Shown here one piece after another: positions 23,301 through 64,000 of a DNA stretch of 64,000 nt. A program made the translations under genes and the position numbers. Positions within the stretch are counted from its first letter, which is position 1. Every line of letters begins with the position of its first letter. Below the pieces are notes generated by a model. The model saw only the letters and a program-made list of their open reading frames with translations. It was not told the origin of the DNA and did no database searches. The DNA lies in NCBI RefSeq assembly GCF_030035675.1, contig NC_084487.1, positions 93,444,486-93,508,485 on the forward strand, read 5' to 3'. This DNA comes from Rhineura floridana. Taxonomy: Eukaryota > Chordata > Lepidosauria > Squamata > Rhineuridae.

Positions 23301-23331
23301 GGAGGCTGAAGAAAAAAAGAAGATGTCTCCT
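20305..23331 (-). other. AASS 3' UTR and downstream flank, no other gene
   Basis: This is sequence beyond the AASS stop codon. The 3' UTR must begin at 23331 and run downwards, but its end is unclear. No AATAAA is close on the - strand, and the variant TATAAA at 23011-23006 would give a UTR of about 0.3 kb. A small L2/CR1-like tail (tataaatataataataataac, near 20420) is present. I see nothing else that can be named. Confidence 0.4.
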
Positions 23332-62739
<39,408 letters not shown>

Positions 62740-62749
62740 GATTAAAAAC

Positions 62750-64000
62750 CTGACAGTGAGCAAAGACAAAGTAATAAGCAGATACAACATGAAAGTGTTT
62801 AGAAATAGCTGTTATTTGTGCCTCCCCGCCCCCCCAGAAAAATGCCTGGTCTCCTTAGAAATCTGCTGTAAAACTGAGGCAGTTATGATCTAACATAATG
62901 AGCAGTACAGAAGCTGTAACTGCACATTGCCAATTAACTGTGCTAATATCCAAACTTTCTCACACCAAGAAAAAAACCCTGAATGTTCTCTGCCTTACTA
63001 AATGAGAACAGGAACTAAAAATAATGGCAAGGGAAGTAATCATGTAACAGGTCAAAAGTCAAATTCAAGCAAGGAATTTTATCTCAAATTCAAGCAAGGA
63101 ATCCCAAAATTCCAAGTAGTACAATCACTGCAAGAAGAATTAGAACACCTGACCTAAATCATCAATATAAGTCAACCAGTCACTTCTAACTTTTCATTCA
63201 GAAACTACAGACCTGAAAGTGCATTCATGTTGCCCACGGTAGATGGAAGGATTAACAGTACAAAGCATGAAGGACTCGGCCAACATTCGCCAAAACTCCT
63301 GACACCCTCACAATCACCAACACTTGCTGTCCTTCTTCCCACAGTCTAAATCAACAATTATTGATTTTATTTAAATATTTATACCTCCATCCGTAAATAT
63401 CCATACTTTGCCCAGGAGAAGTTGCACTGGTGCCCAACCTTAACAACTGGAAAGTGCGGCAGGCCACGGAGACCACTTGAGCCTCCAGTAATAAAGCTGG
63501 ATCAATCAGCACCCTAGCAGCTCAGATTGCATGGCTACCATGAAAACCAAAATGTCTTTGGCCAATTTTGGCCAAGTTAATGGAAGATTAATAGGAGAAT
63601 GGGAATTCAGTCATTTTTCAAATTGTATGTTATTACTGATACATATTAACATTATAAAGTTACCCAACTGCAAAATTCTAATAGATTTCGGTACCAATTC
63701 AAATAGGAATAGGTTTATACACAAGTTCGATTCAAAATGAGATCTACTGACCATCTAACCTTAGCCTGACAGCATACCCAAGGCAACCTGGAACAATGGT
63801 TTTAGTACCAAAAACTACTGGAACAGACACACAGATAACATAATTTATTTCATCTACAGCTTTAACAACTTGGCTATTACAGTTATCAGCAAAGTACAGT
63901 TCCATACACATATTCACAATTCATCATTCCCTGGGACAAACAGTAGTTGCTCTTGGATGACTCAGATGGTAGAAAACATCACCAGACCCTCTCCCCTCCC
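62750..64000 (-). other. AASS: Upstream of AASS coding exon 1; no promoter recognised
   Basis: Because coding exon 1 opens with a splice acceptor, this stretch is intron and/or leads to a non-coding first exon further up. There is no CpG-rich island or clear TATA box here, so the promoter is probably beyond 64000. A short tandem 'tcaaattcaagcaaggaat' occurs at about 63058-63105. Nothing else was recognised. Confidence 0.45.

Noticed and set aside
62820-63000. Possible AASS promoter or first exon close to coding exon 1
   Set aside because: Coding exon 1 starts with an acceptor (AG at 62751-62750), so transcription starts further upstream; no CpG island or TATA box is visible here.

Overview
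The window is nuclear DNA of a vertebrate, most likely a squamate reptile. It is AT-rich, has spliced GT-AG genes, and is full of squamate-type repeats: L2, L1 and RTE-like LINEs, tRNA-derived SINEs including one with a BovB-like tail, hAT and mariner MITEs, and a Ty3-type LTR fossil. Only two host genes are visible, arranged tail to tail: the 3' end of PTPRZ1 on the + strand (coding exons 995-1130 and 3572-3712) and all 23 coding exons of AASS on the - strand (62739 down to 23332). The AASS exons add up to 2787 bases, 928 codons plus stop, with every splice phase matching. The PTPRZ1-AASS convergence is the arrangement known in other amniotes.

Layout. 1-4590: PTPRZ1 introns, last two exons and 3' UTR. 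4600-23331: about 19 kb of intergenic DNA. It holds a three-level nest of retrotransposons: an RTE-like LINE (5560-14790, - strand) is split by a half-length L1 (5670-7663) and by a long L2 (8400-14136, + strand), and the L2 is itself split by a VNTR-bearing retroposon (12772-13390). A Ty3-type fossil follows (about 17330-20304). 23332-62749: AASS, with introns carrying L2 copies, SINEs, hAT and mariner MITEs, a large inverted repeat with subterminal minisatellites (33235-37516), a higher-order 188-bp satellite (48882-50500) and a decayed hAT transposon (57657-58584). 62750-64000: upstream of the AASS start codon; the non-coding first exon and promoter are not recognised.

Function. AASS encodes the mitochondrial bifunctional lysine-ketoglutarate reductase/saccharopine dehydrogenase, the first two steps of lysine breakdown. 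PTPRZ1 encodes a receptor tyrosine phosphatase; here only the end of the second phosphatase domain and the PDZ-binding tail are seen. No operon-like or co-functional link between the two is implied; they are simply neighbours.

The most novel-looking items are: a PCNA-binding-box match (Q-L-K-I-T-H-F-F) in the intact 631-residue ORF1 of the L2; an L1 that carries only ORF1 with 13-residue repeats, like mammalian HAL1; a VNTR retroposon with an SVA-like layout; a 4.3-kb inverted-repeat structure; a 4-monomer higher-order satellite inside an AASS intron; and two hAT elements inserted at the same 8-bp site of one SINE family at two loci. I could run no searches; family names rest on recognition of motifs and remembered protein sequences.
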